64,000 nt of DNA from contig JANMHJ010000062.1 of assembly GCA_031375105.1 (NCBI GenBank), positions 32,854 through 96,853 on the forward strand, written 5' to 3'. Position 1 is the first letter of the stretch. The number at the start of each line of letters is the position of its first letter. The position numbers and the translations under genes are program-made. The DNA comes from JANMDU01 sp031375105. Its GTDB lineage: Bacteria > Pseudomonadota > Gammaproteobacteria > Burkholderiales > Burkholderiaceae_C. This document shows positions 15,273 to 24,437 of the stretch, piece after piece. The notes beneath the pieces are model-generated. The model did no database searches. It was not told the DNA's origin and saw only the letters and a list, made by a program, of their open reading frames with translations.

Positions 15273-18200
15273 TCAATCCCCCAGCGGCCGCAGCAATTGC
15301 GCCACATCATCTTCCGTAAACAGCGCTTGTTTGCGCATTTGCGCGCCGCTGAGCATGCCAGCCGCCAAAGCGGCTTTGCGTTCTTGTAATTTCAGCATGC
15401 GCTCTTCGATCGTGCCGCTGGCCACCAGTTTGTAGACGAAGACTTGGGAGGTTTGGCCGATGCGGTGAGCCCTATCCGTGGCTTGGTTTTCTACCGCCGG
15501 GTTCCACCACGGGTCGTAATGGATCACGGTGTCGGCTTGCGGCAAATTCAGGCCTACGCCGCCCGCTTTGAGGCTGATGAGAAACAGGGGTACTTGGCCG
15601 GAGGTGAATTGGTCGATGATCTCGTCGCGCTTTCTGGATTGCCCGGTGAGCTTGACCCATTTGAGTTTGCGCTCTGCCAGCTCGATTTCAATCAGCTCCA
15701 GCATCGAGGTGAACTGGGAAAACAGCAGCACTTTGCGGCCCTCGGCCAACATTTCGGGCAGCAGCTCCATCAGCAGCTCTAGCTTGGCCGATTGCTTGAC
15801 TTTTTTAGCGGCTGCGGTGGGCACCAGACGCGGGTCGCAGCAGACCTGGCGTAACTTCAAAAGCGCATCGAGCACTTGGATTTGTGAGCGTGCCAAGCCC
15901 TTGTCTGCAAGTGCATCGCGCACGGCTTTTTCTGTCGCCAAACGAATGGTTTCGTACAAATCTGCTTGCTTGCCTTCGAGCGATACCATGCTCAGCGTCT
16001 CGATCTTGTCAGGCAGATCCTGTAGCACCTCTTTTTTAGTGCGCCGCAAAATAAAGGGCGTGACGCGGCGACTGAGGGCAGCCAGCAAGTCTGTGTCGCC
16101 ATGCTTTTCAATCGGCGTGCGATACAGCTCTTTGAAGCGGCGCGCACTGCCCAGAAAGCCGGGCATGAGAAAGTGAAACAGACTCCACAGCTCGCCCAAA
16201 TGGTTTTCCATGGGCGTGCCCGAGAGGCACAGACGCTGACCAGCCGGCAAATCGTAGGCCACTTGGGCGGCATCGGTGTGAGCATTCTTGATGTTTTGCG
16301 CTTCATCCAGCACCACGACGGACCATTTCTGCGCCATCCAGCGCTCTTTGTCGCGCGGCAGCAAGGAGTAAGGCGAGAGCACGATATCGGCCTGCGCCAT
16401 ATCTTGCGCGGCCTCGTGGCGGCCACTGCCGTGCAGCAGCAGCACGCGCAGACTGGGCGTGAATTTTGCGGCTTCGCGCTGCCAATTGCCCAAGAGGCTC
16501 ACGGGTGCAATGATGAGAGCGGGATGCACAAGCCGCCCGGCCTCTTTCTCGATCAACAGATGCGCCAAGGTTTGCAAGGTTTTGCCCAAGCCCATGTCAT
16601 CGGCCAACACGCCGGCCAAGCCTTGCTCGCGCAGAAATTGCAACCAACTCACGCCTTCTAATTGGTAAGGCCGCAGCTCGGCATGCAAGCCTTCGGGCAG
16701 AAGCACAGGCTGCAAAGCATTGGCGCCGCCTTTGAGCTGAGCCAGCAGCTTCTTCAGGCCTTTCGCACCATCCCACACTGCGCCATCGCCCAAAGCTGCT
16801 GAGAGGCGCAGCGCTTCTAGGCGCGATAAGCGCAGGCTCTCGCCACGCAAGTTTTGCGTGCCATCGAGTAGCTCCAGCAGGGCAGACAGCCAAGGCTTGA
16901 GTGGCTCGGTGGGCAAGCGCAGCCAAGCGCCAGCGTGGGGTACATACATGCTCTCAGGCAGCTGCAGCTCTGCGCCTTCGCGCAGTTGGGTTTTGAGTAA
17001 CTTGACTTGCGCGATCAGTGCGGGCAGCGCCGGCAAAATATTGATGCGCTGGCCTTGCACTTCAATGCCCAAGGACAGGTCAAACCAAGGCGAGGTGTTT
17101 TGTGCTTCGTTGGGCGCAAAGCGCTCAGAGGCGTTAGCAGGTGGCGCTTCATGAGATGTTTCGTTGGCTCCCTGCATCTTGAAATGCAAAGCATCTGCAC
17201 GCTGCACCCAGTTCAGAAGTTCTTCTGGCATCGAGACCACAAAGCCTGCATCGCGGAAAGACGCGAACTCTTCGTCCACCCAACGCACCCATGGCATTTG
17301 GCTCTCTGAGCTGTGTTGTGGCAAGTAAAACTGGCCATTCACATTGCCCTGCAACTGTTGCGCATGCAACAAGCCGATGGCGCGTTTTTCGTCATCCAGA
17401 TCGCGGTGAAGCAAGATGCGCTCTGGCGCTGTGGCCTTGCCTAGCGAATCCACCTTCACCACGTCATCTCCATCGATCAACACGGGGTTGCCTATGCGAT
17501 GCGAGAAATGGCGCACACCGTCATAGTCAAATTGCAGCGTGATCATCATCCAGCCAAATCGTGCCTGCTGTGCCTCAATCACCTGCTCGACCCTAAGATG
17601 CCATTTCGGTTGCACACCACGAATCTCCTTCGGTGGTTTGGCAAACGGCGGCATGGGCAAGCCCGCCAAATGCCGCAGCAAAGCCTGTTCATGGTGTTGC
17701 CAGGCGCTTTGCGCTATGGGCGGGCTTTGCAGCAAGGCGACCAAGCGCGGCATGGCCATTTGGGCGCTGTTAATGCAGCCCACCTCGCTGCGGGTGAGAT
17801 CCGCATACAAGGCAGGGTTGTTTTCATAAATCCGTGTGGCGTTATCTGCGTCGTCTGTAGCAGGAACAGTCTGTGCATAGAGTTGCCAAAACACATCCGT
17901 CTGATTCGCTGCTTTGTGTTCGCGCCAATGCCACTGAACCTCACGTGGGGCCGCCAGCTTCATACTGGCGCCGATGTTTTTGCCGTCTTCGCTCCAGAAC
18001 AATCGCCCACTTTCATGCATCAGACGCAAAGACAATTGCCCCATATCGCCCTCGATGCAGGCTTGGGTTGCTTGGTTGTAGTTGTAGTAACTCCCGCCGC
18101 GCCCCATGGCTTGAATGATCTTGACGATCTGGGCATCGGCGGCAGGCAGCGCACTGTAGTCGAGTTGGTTGACGGATTTGATTTTCCCCCAGCCTCCACG

Positions 18201-18842
18201 GATCAGCTCGCGGGCTAAGGCATAGCTCACCCAAAGTTGGCTTTGCATTTTTTGCTTGCGTTCGTGCAGTAGGAAGAGCAGCTTGTCTTGGCCTGAGCCG
18301 GCATGGGTCTGCTCTGCATCGCCGTCGTCGGCATTGAACGCAATCGGGAGGGCATCGGAATCTGCAGAGAACAGATCCAACCAGTTTTGTATGTCACGCT
18401 CATTGCGAGCGAGCTCAGTGGGTTTGCCTGACGAGGCGGCGCTGGCGTTATTGTGCGGGGGAAGCTTGGGAAAGTTGGCTTTGGGGTACGTGCTGTGCGC
18501 TGCGCTTGGCGTGACGACACCTCCGCTGCGATACGCTGTTTTGAGCATCAAGGCACCGGCATGCTTGCAGCGCTGGCCGATGGGACAGCTGCATTTGGAG
18601 CGCCAACTGCTGATCTCACCCCAGGGCGTGACCTCAACATCGATCTCCACAAAATAGCGCTCGCGCCCACTGCCTTGCACATGGGCGCTGAGTTGCCAAT
18701 CTTGGCTGCTGCTTTGGCTGACGCTGTAATCGTCGCTGACTTTTTGCAGCACATAAACTTCACGCGCACGCTCGTAAGTGGCATACCCCAGTTGCTTTTG
18801 CAGGCTCTGCAAATCGAGGGTGAATTTCACGCCATTCGTCAT
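15273..18842 (-). CDS. SNF2-family helicase with N-terminal SWIM zinc finger
   Basis: About 1189 residues. A SWIM zinc finger (CSCPIGQRCKH near residue 80) is followed by a long central region and then a Swi2/Snf2 ATPase core. Motif I is LADDMGLGKTLQT (about 745), the motif II DEAQ box is VVLDEAQNIKN (about 844), motif III is LSGTPMENHLGELWSL and motif VI is ATDRAHRIGQ (about 1127). Such ATPases translocate on double-stranded DNA or displace bound proteins, including RNA polymerase in the related RapA. The ATG at 18842 is taken; an upstream TTG at 18851 is possible. It starts 15 bp after lipA and is likely co-transcribed with it. Confidence 0.93.
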   Translation of the reverse strand: MTNGVKFTLDLQSLQKQLGYATYERAREVYVLQKVSDDYSVSQSSSQDWQLSAHVQGSGRERYFVEIDVEVTPWGEISSWRSKCSCPIGQRCKHAGALMLKTAYRSGGVVTPSAAHSTYPKANFPKLPPHNNASAASSGKPTELARNERDIQNWLDLFSADSDALPIAFNADDGDAEQTHAGSGQDKLLFLLHERKQKMQSQLWVSYALARELIRGGWGKIKSVNQLDYSALPAADAQIVKIIQAMGRGGSYYNYNQATQACIEGDMGQLSLRLMHESGRLFWSEDGKNIGASMKLAAPREVQWHWREHKAANQTDVFWQLYAQTVPATDDADNATRIYENNPALYADLTRSEVGCINSAQMAMPRLVALLQSPPIAQSAWQHHEQALLRHLAGLPMPPFAKPPKEIRGVQPKWHLRVEQVIEAQQARFGWMMITLQFDYDGVRHFSHRIGNPVLIDGDDVVKVDSLGKATAPERILLHRDLDDEKRAIGLLHAQQLQGNVNGQFYLPQHSSESQMPWVRWVDEEFASFRDAGFVVSMPEELLNWVQRADALHFKMQGANETSHEAPPANASERFAPNEAQNTSPWFDLSLGIEVQGQRINILPALPALIAQVKLLKTQLREGAELQLPESMYVPHAGAWLRLPTEPLKPWLSALLELLDGTQNLRGESLRLSRLEALRLSAALGDGAVWDGAKGLKKLLAQLKGGANALQPVLLPEGLHAELRPYQLEGVSWLQFLREQGLAGVLADDMGLGKTLQTLAHLLIEKEAGRLVHPALIIAPVSLLGNWQREAAKFTPSLRVLLLHGSGRHEAAQDMAQADIVLSPYSLLPRDKERWMAQKWSVVVLDEAQNIKNAHTDAAQVAYDLPAGQRLCLSGTPMENHLGELWSLFHFLMPGFLGSARRFKELYRTPIEKHGDTDLLAALSRRVTPFILRRTKKEVLQDLPDKIETLSMVSLEGKQADLYETIRLATEKAVRDALADKGLARSQIQVLDALLKLRQVCCDPRLVPTAAAKKVKQSAKLELLMELLPEMLAEGRKVLLFSQFTSMLELIEIELAERKLKWVKLTGQSRKRDEIIDQFTSGQVPLFLISLKAGGVGLNLPQADTVIHYDPWWNPAVENQATDRAHRIGQTSQVFVYKLVASGTIEERMLKLQERKAALAAGMLSGAQMRKQALFTEDDVAQLLRPLGD

Positions 18843-18857
18843 GAGGACCAACGCGCC

Positions 18858-19868
18858 TCAAACGCTAGCTGCCAAAGGGGCCTTGAGTGCTTCTAAGGTG
18901 TCGTGAGCCTGCTGGTCTGCATGATAAGAGCTGCGCACCATCGCGCCAACAGCGGCGTGCGTGAAGCCCATTTTGTAAGCCTCGGCTTCAAACATTTTGA
19001 AAACGTCTGGGTGCACATAGCGCTTGACCGGCAGGTGTGACATGGAAGGGGCGAGGTATTGGCCGATGGTGAGCATGTCGATGTTGTGCTCGCGCATGTC
19101 GCGCATCACAGCCAAGATTTCTTCATCTGTCTCGCCCAAGCCGACCATGATGCCGCTTTTGGTGGGGACGTTGGGATGCAGGGCTTTGAATTTTTTGAGC
19201 AGGTTGAGGCTGAAAGCGTAATCTGAGCCGGGGCGGGCTTGTTTGTAGAGGCGCGCGGTGGTTTCTAGATTGTGGTTCATCACATCGGGCGGCGCGGCCT
19301 TCAAGATGTCTAAGGCGCGGTCATCGCGGCCACGGAAATCGGGCACGAGCACTTCGATGGTGGTTTGCGGGGAGAGTTCGCGGATTTTGCGGATGCATAG
19401 GGCGAAATGGCCGGCGCCGCCGTCGCGCAAATCATCGCGATCCACGCTGGTGATGACGACGTATTTGAGCTTCAAAGCGGCGATGGTTTTGGCCAGATTC
19501 AAAGGCTCATCTTGATCGAGTGGATCAGGCCGGCCATGGCCGACATCGCAAAACGGGCAGCGGCGGGTGCATTTGTCGCCCATGATCATGAAGGTGGCCG
19601 TGCCTTTGCCGAAGCATTCACCGATGTTGGGGCAAGAGGCTTCTTCGCATACGGTGTGCAGCTTGTGCTCACGCAGGATTTGCTTGATTTCGTAGAAGCG
19701 GGTGGTGGGGCTGCCTGCTTTGACGCGAATCCAATCGGGCTTCTTTAAAAGCTCGCCTTGCTCCACCTTGATCGGGATGCGGGAGAGCTTAGCCCCTGCT
19801 TTTTGTTTGGCCAGAGGGTTGTAATTCTCAGCGGTTTGGGCTTCGCGGACGACTTCTAGGGTACTCAT
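18858..19868 (-). CDS. lipA: Lipoyl synthase
   Basis: The 336-residue radical-SAM enzyme inserts two sulfurs into octanoyl groups on E2 and GcvH proteins. Both iron-sulfur clusters' ligands are visible: the auxiliary cluster CEEASCPNIGEC and the radical-SAM cluster CTRRCPFCDV (CX3CX2C). The C-terminal VRSSYHADQQ carries the conserved RSSY motif, whose Ser ligates the auxiliary cluster. The length is standard. No lipB lies beside it here, though the two are often adjacent. A palindromic element copy lies upstream of the gene, at 19911-19976. Confidence 0.98.
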   Translation of the reverse strand: MSTLEVVREAQTAENYNPLAKQKAGAKLSRIPIKVEQGELLKKPDWIRVKAGSPTTRFYEIKQILREHKLHTVCEEASCPNIGECFGKGTATFMIMGDKCTRRCPFCDVGHGRPDPLDQDEPLNLAKTIAALKLKYVVITSVDRDDLRDGGAGHFALCIRKIRELSPQTTIEVLVPDFRGRDDRALDILKAAPPDVMNHNLETTARLYKQARPGSDYAFSLNLLKKFKALHPNVPTKSGIMVGLGETDEEILAVMRDMREHNIDMLTIGQYLAPSMSHLPVKRYVHPDVFKMFEAEAYKMGFTHAAVGAMVRSSYHADQQAHDTLEALKAPLAASV

Positions 19869-19910
19869 AGCGCTATTTTACGCGCCCGGCCAAGGGCGCG
19901 TCATCGCTGG

Positions 19911-19976
19911 GTTTTTAAGCAAAATAGGCCTCTGGCCGTTATATATTGTGCGTAGGGCGCTATGAATTTAATAGTA
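19911..19976 (+). repeat. Interspersed palindromic element, copy 5 (forward)
   Basis: TTTTTAAGCAAAATAGGCC, then GGCCGTTATATATTGTGCG and GCTATGAATTTAATAGT. It lies between the lipA start and the end of the cNMP-binding gene; both genes are on the minus strand. Confidence 0.85.
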
Positions 19977-20032
19977 TGCTAGGGGGCTTCAGAAAACACG
20001 TGCCGCAGCAGCGCAGTGCCCCAGCAGGGCTA

Positions 20033-20653
20033 TTAGGTGGGCATCAGCTGGTCAATCTCTTGCTGCATGGCCTGCGTGAGCTGGGCGTAGAGCTTGAGCT
20101 TCTCGGCGGTATCGCGCAAACGCTCGGCGATGCGCAGGCTGATGGACATCATGAATTTTGCGCCGATGGCGGGATGCTCGTTGATGAGCTGCTCCAGCGC
20201 ACCTCGCGTAAATATGGCGGCCCGCACTTCGCTGGTGGCGGTGCAGGTGGCCGAGCGGGGCTCGCCGTCCACAATGCCCATCTCCCCGAGCAAGCTACCC
20301 GCGCCGAGAACGGCGGTGGTCACCGGTGTGGTGCGGCTGACAACGATGCTCTCCACGGTGACCTCGCCGTCGAGCACGAGCACCATGTAATCGGTGTTGT
20401 TTTTGTCGCCTTCTTGGATGAAGACGGTGCCTTCGGGGAATTTGCGTGGGCTCATATAGCTCACCACGATGCGCGCCTCATCTAGGCTCAGCTGCATCAT
20501 GGCGGTGGGCGCGGTGAGCAGCTCGGCGGCCAGCTCAGCACTGTCTGAGCCCTTGGTCTTGAGCATGCGCTCAACCAATTCCTCGTCGAGCACCGTTTGT
20601 TGTTCGGTTTCGCTGAAGGCTTCGGGGGTGCGTGAGAAGAGCTTTTTGAACAT
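20033..20653 (-). CDS. Cyclic-nucleotide-binding-domain protein without HTH
   Basis: The 206-residue protein has a single Crp-type beta-roll: FPEGTVFIQEGDKNNTDYMVL, then the phosphate-binding cassette region GSLLGEMGIVDGEPRSATC. The conserved Gly-Glu and Arg-Ser-Ala of cNMP-binding cassettes are present. Unlike Crp/Fnr there is no C-terminal DNA-binding HTH. The tail is a helix rich in Glu and Leu (IAERLRDTAEKLKLYAQL), so it probably regulates a partner protein rather than DNA. The N-terminal 50 residues are charged and possibly helical. It diverges from metH, sharing the promoter region just before the SAH riboswitch. Confidence 0.88.
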   Translation of the reverse strand: MFKKLFSRTPEAFSETEQQTVLDEELVERMLKTKGSDSAELAAELLTAPTAMMQLSLDEARIVVSYMSPRKFPEGTVFIQEGDKNNTDYMVLVLDGEVTVESIVVSRTTPVTTAVLGAGSLLGEMGIVDGEPRSATCTATSEVRAAIFTRGALEQLINEHPAIGAKFMMSISLRIAERLRDTAEKLKLYAQLTQAMQQEIDQLMPT

Positions 20654-20684
20654 GACAACGTGTTTATAGCGTTAAAATCACCTT

Positions 20685-20768
20685 CCTCCAAGGAGCGTTG
20701 CAGCAAATTTCGTGTTTTAGGCCGAATTTGCCAGGCTTGGAGGCATCTCTTGCACAACCGCGCTCACC
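20685..20768 (+). ncRNA. SAH riboswitch (S-adenosylhomocysteine-sensing leader)
   Basis: The leader shows the conserved SAH-riboswitch pieces in order. CCTCCAAG (20685-20692) pairs with CTTGGAGG (20736-20743) as P1. AGGAGCGTTGCA sits at the junction. GCCAGGCTTGG forms the 3' strand. Last comes GCGCTCACC (20760-20768), whose CGCTC pairs back with GAGCG (20693-20697) as the P4 pseudoknot-type stem. SAH riboswitches are established activators of SAH-recycling genes such as metH and ahcY in beta- and gammaproteobacteria. The element ends about 27 bp before the metH start. Confidence 0.9.
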
Positions 20769-20795
20769 GAACGATCTTTGATTCAGGTGAGCTCC

Positions 20796-23606
20796 GTGTC
20801 TGCTAATACTACTGTACCCGCTACCCCTTGCGTTCTTCCGATGATGCTTTCTGGCCTTGAGCCGGTGAAGATCGGCCAAGGCACGCTGTTTGTCAACGTG
20901 GGCGAGCGCACCAATGTGACGGGTTCCAAAGCCTTCGCCCGCATGATTTTGAATGGTGAATACGAGCAGGCGCTGGCTGTGGCTCGCCAGCAGGTAGAAA
21001 ACGGGGCGCAGATCATTGATATCAACATGGACGAAGCCATGTTGGACAGCGAAGCGGCAATGGTGAAATTTTTGAAGCTGATTGCCAGCGAGCCCGACAT
21101 TGCGCGCGTGCCGATCATGATTGATTCCAGCAAATGGAGCGTGATCGAGGCGGGGCTGCGTTGCATTCAGGGCAAGGGCATCGTGAATTCGATCTCGATG
21201 AAAGAGGGCTTGGAAGCTTTCAAGCATCAAGCAAATTTGCTGCGTCGTTATGGCGCTGCTGCTGTGGTGATGGCGTTTGATGAAAAAGGCCAGGCCGACA
21301 CCTATGCCCGCAAGATTGAGATTTGCGAGAAGGCCTATCGCGTGTTGGTCGATGAGGTGGGATTTCCGCCGGAAGACATTATTTTTGATCCGAACATTTT
21401 TGCGATTGCTACTGGCATTGAAGAGCACAACAACTACGCGGTGGATTTCATAGAGGCCACGCGCTGGATCAAGGCGAATTTGCCGGGTGCGAAGGTCTCA
21501 GGCGGCGTATCGAATGTGAGCTTTTCATTCCGTGGCAACGACCATGTGCGCGAAGCGATTCACACCGTGTTTCTCTACCACGCGATCCAAGCCGGCATGG
21601 ACATGGGAATTGTGAACGCGGGGCAACTGGGCGTGTATGAGCAGATTGATCCACAGATGCGCGAGCTGGTGGAAGATGTGGTGTTGAACCGCGATCCAGA
21701 GGCTGGCGAGAAACTGGTGGCTGCAGCCGAGGGGCTCAAGGGCGCAGCGAAAGACGAATCCACCCGCCTCATCTGGCGCGAAAAAGATGTGAATGGCCGC
21801 TTGGCGCACGCGCTGATTCACGGCATCACGGATTTCATCGTGGTGGATACCGAAGAGAGCTACCAAGCCATTAAAGCCACAGGCGGGCGGCCCCTGCATG
21901 TGATTGAAGGGCCGCTGATGGACGGCATGAATGTGGTGGGTGATTTGTTTGGGCAGGGCAAGATGTTTTTGCCGCAAGTGGTGAAAAGCGCGCGGGTGAT
22001 GAAGCAAGCCGTGGCGCATTTGCTGCCGTATATTGAAGCCGAAAAGCTGCTGATGGAGGCGGCGGGGCAAGATGTGCGCACCAAAGGCAAGATCATCATT
22101 GCGACGGTGAAAGGCGATGTGCATGACATTGGCAAGAACATCGTCACCGTTGTTTTGCAATGCAATAACTTTGACGTGGTGAACATGGGCGTGATGGTGC
22201 CTTGCCATGAGATTTTGGCGCGAGCGAAAGTCGAAGGCGCAGACATCGTCGGGCTCTCTGGGCTGATCACGCCGTCACTTGAAGAAATGCAATACGTGGC
22301 TGCCGAGATGCAGAAAGACGATCACTTCCGAATTAAGAAAATCCCGCTGCTGATCGGCGGTGCCACCTGCTCTAGAGTCCACACGGCCGTAAAGATCGCG
22401 CCGCATTACGAAGGCCCAGTGGTGTATGTGCCCGATGCTTCGCGCAGTGTGGGCGTGGCGCAGAGTTTGCTGTCTGAGCAGGCGACGAAATTTATTGCCG
22501 ATCTCGAAGCGGATTACGCGCATGTGCGCGAGCTGCATGCGAACAAAAAACAAACGCCCATGTGGCCACTGGCCAAAGCGCGCGCCAACAAAACGCCGCT
22601 CGACTGGGCGGCTTACACACCCCCTGCCCCCAAATTCATTGGCCGCCGTGTCTTCAAGAATTTTGATTTGACGGAGCTCGCCAAATACATCGATTGGGGC
22701 CCGTTTTTCCAGACTTGGGATTTGGCTGGGCCCTTCCCGCAGATTTTGAAAGACGAAGTGGTGGGCACGGAAGCGGTGCGCGTGTTTGCCGATGGCAAAC
22801 GCATGCTACAACGCCTGATCGAAGGCCGCTGGCTCACAGCTTCGGGCGTGATCGGCCTGTATCCCGCGAACAGCGTGGGTGATGATATTGAAATCTATGC
22901 CGATGAATCGCGCAGCGAGAAACTGATGACTTGGCACGGCCTGCGCCAGCAAACCGAGAAGCAGATGATCGATGGCGTGATGCGCCCGAGCCGCTGCTTG
23001 AGTGACTTCATCGCACCGCGCGATGCTACACCAAACGCTCCTAAAATAATAGCAAACAATGCAGATAATATAACGGGCAACAGCTCAAAAGGCTTAAAAA
23101 ATCAAGATTACATCGGTATCTTCGCCGTCACGGCTGGCATTGGCGTAGAAAAGAAAGAAAAATTCTTCAACGATGACCTAGACGACTACAGCGCCATCAT
23201 GCTCAAAGCTTTGGCTGATCGCTTGGCCGAAGCCTTCGCCGAGATGCTGCACCATCGCGTGCGCACCGATCTCTGGGGCTACGCGAAAGACGAAGCCTTC
23301 TCGCCCGAAGAACTCATCGCCGAAAAATACCAAGGCATCCGCCCCGCCCCCGGCTATCCCGCTTGCCCGGATCACAGCCCCAAGCGCGACATGTTCCGCG
23401 TCTTGCAATGCGAAGACATCGGCATGGCTCTGACGGAGAGCCTGGCCATGACCCCCGCAGCCAGCGTGAGCGGTTTCATGCTCAGCCACCCGACAAGCCA
23501 ATACTTCAACGTCGGCAAAATCGGCGACGACCAAGTTAAGGATTTGGCTGCACGGCGCGGCGAGACGCAAGAGCAACTGCAGAGATTGCTTGCGCCGAAT
23601 TTGTGA
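20796..23606 (+). CDS. metH: B12-dependent methionine synthase lacking the homocysteine-binding domain
   Basis: About 936 residues. It begins directly with the methyltetrahydrofolate-binding domain (GQGTLFVNVGERTNVTGSKA), followed by the B12 cap and B12-binding domains (GDVHDIGKNIV near residue 440, with the cobalt-ligating His). Last comes the AdoMet activation domain (RPAPGYPACPDHSPKRDMF near 848). The N-terminal homocysteine methyltransferase domain of full MetH (about 1230 aa) is absent. In many betaproteobacteria it is a separate gene, but none is adjacent here. The GTG at 20796 is preceded by AGGTGA. An in-frame palindromic element (23041-23104) adds about 25 residues within the activation domain. 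An SAH riboswitch controls it. Confidence 0.95.
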   Translation: MSANTTVPATPCVLPMMLSGLEPVKIGQGTLFVNVGERTNVTGSKAFARMILNGEYEQALAVARQQVENGAQIIDINMDEAMLDSEAAMVKFLKLIASEPDIARVPIMIDSSKWSVIEAGLRCIQGKGIVNSISMKEGLEAFKHQANLLRRYGAAAVVMAFDEKGQADTYARKIEICEKAYRVLVDEVGFPPEDIIFDPNIFAIATGIEEHNNYAVDFIEATRWIKANLPGAKVSGGVSNVSFSFRGNDHVREAIHTVFLYHAIQAGMDMGIVNAGQLGVYEQIDPQMRELVEDVVLNRDPEAGEKLVAAAEGLKGAAKDESTRLIWREKDVNGRLAHALIHGITDFIVVDTEESYQAIKATGGRPLHVIEGPLMDGMNVVGDLFGQGKMFLPQVVKSARVMKQAVAHLLPYIEAEKLLMEAAGQDVRTKGKIIIATVKGDVHDIGKNIVTVVLQCNNFDVVNMGVMVPCHEILARAKVEGADIVGLSGLITPSLEEMQYVAAEMQKDDHFRIKKIPLLIGGATCSRVHTAVKIAPHYEGPVVYVPDASRSVGVAQSLLSEQATKFIADLEADYAHVRELHANKKQTPMWPLAKARANKTPLDWAAYTPPAPKFIGRRVFKNFDLTELAKYIDWGPFFQTWDLAGPFPQILKDEVVGTEAVRVFADGKRMLQRLIEGRWLTASGVIGLYPANSVGDDIEIYADESRSEKLMTWHGLRQQTEKQMIDGVMRPSRCLSDFIAPRDATPNAPKIIANNADNITGNSSKGLKNQDYIGIFAVTAGIGVEKKEKFFNDDLDDYSAIMLKALADRLAEAFAEMLHHRVRTDLWGYAKDEAFSPEELIAEKYQGIRPAPGYPACPDHSPKRDMFRVLQCEDIGMALTESLAMTPAASVSGFMLSHPTSQYFNVGKIGDDQVKDLAARRGETQEQLQRLLAPNL
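23041..23104 (-). repeat. Interspersed palindromic element, copy 6, inside metH
   Basis: Reverse copy: AAAATAATAGCAAACAATGC, then AGATAATATAACGGGCAAC and AAAAGGCTTAAAAAATCAAG. It is translated in frame as PKIIANNADNITGNSS and onward, between DFIAPRDA and DYIGIFAV, where other MetH proteins have only a few residues. Confidence 0.85.
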
Positions 23607-23619
23607 GTGACAGCAAAGC

Positions 23620-23647
23620 AAAAAGGCGCTGAATTCAGCGCCTTTTT
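23620..23647. terminator. Bidirectional terminator between metH and gstA
   Basis: AAAAAGGCGCTGAATTCAGCGCCTTTTT is a perfect palindrome with A and T tails on both sides. It serves metH (+) and the GST gene (-), which converge here. Confidence 0.92.
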
Positions 23648-23662
23648 GTTTGCTCGAAACGA

Positions 23663-24271
23663 TTACTTGATCAAACCTTCCGCCTTCATCGCCTGCTGCA
23701 CCGCTGGGCGGGCGGCGACTCTTTCGCGCAGGGCGAGGAGGTTTGTGTAGGGGGAAAGATCGAGCTTGACGAAGGCGGCCCAGTTGGTGACGTTGAAGAG
23801 GTAGCCGTCAGCCACGGTGAAATGATCGCCCATCAGGTATTGCTTGCCAGCGAGTTGCTCGTCCACCCATTTCAGGCGGCTGATCAGGCTGTCTTTGGCC
23901 ATTTGCTGCGCTTCCACCGGCATGCCGGGTTTGAACAGGACACCGAAACCTTTGTGCAGTTCGCTGGTGATGAAATTGAGCAGGCTTTGCAGTTTGTAGC
24001 GCTCGAGGGTGCCGTTGGCAGGAGCGAGCTTTTTCTCGGGGACCAGATCTGCGATGTATTGCACGATGGCTGGGCCTTCGGTCAGGCGGGTGCCGTCGTC
24101 GAGTTCGAGCAAGGGCACGTAGCCCAGCGGGTTGATGGTGTAGTAATCGGTGCCGTCGGCGAGTTGGTGAGTTTTGGTGCTGGCGAGCACGGCTTCGAAT
24201 TTCAAACCGGCTTCATAGAGCGCGATGTGGGGCGACAGTGAGCACGCGGCGGGGGAATAGTAGAGTTTCAT
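23663..24271 (-). CDS. gstA: Beta-class glutathione S-transferase
   Basis: The 202-residue protein starts MKLYYSPAACSLSPHIALYE, matching E. coli GstA, including the Cys near residue 10 that marks beta-class GSTs. It continues with NPLGYVPLLELDDGTRLTEG (cis-Pro and glutathione contact Glu). The C-terminal helical domain has ATELHKGF-like SELHKGFGVLFKP. It conjugates or binds glutathione to electrophiles, with peroxidase or disulfide activity in homologues. The ATG at 24271 has AAGGACG just upstream; the open frame extends further 5' but without GST homology. It ends at a bidirectional terminator shared with metH. Confidence 0.93.
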   Translation of the reverse strand: MKLYYSPAACSLSPHIALYEAGLKFEAVLASTKTHQLADGTDYYTINPLGYVPLLELDDGTRLTEGPAIVQYIADLVPEKKLAPANGTLERYKLQSLLNFITSELHKGFGVLFKPGMPVEAQQMAKDSLISRLKWVDEQLAGKQYLMGDHFTVADGYLFNVTNWAAFVKLDLSPYTNLLALRERVAARPAVQQAMKAEGLIK

Positions 24272-24437
24272 GGTCGTCCTTAGAAAAAATCTTGAGGCTG
24301 CATGGTAGCGGGAAAGAGACTTCTTTGCTGACGAGCTTGAAACAGTGGCAAAGGGCTGGGGTTCGATAGCAGATGATATGTTGGCGGGGCACAATACCCT
24401 CTTGCTCCCCCACTTTGCTGTAGGCCTTCTTGTGATC

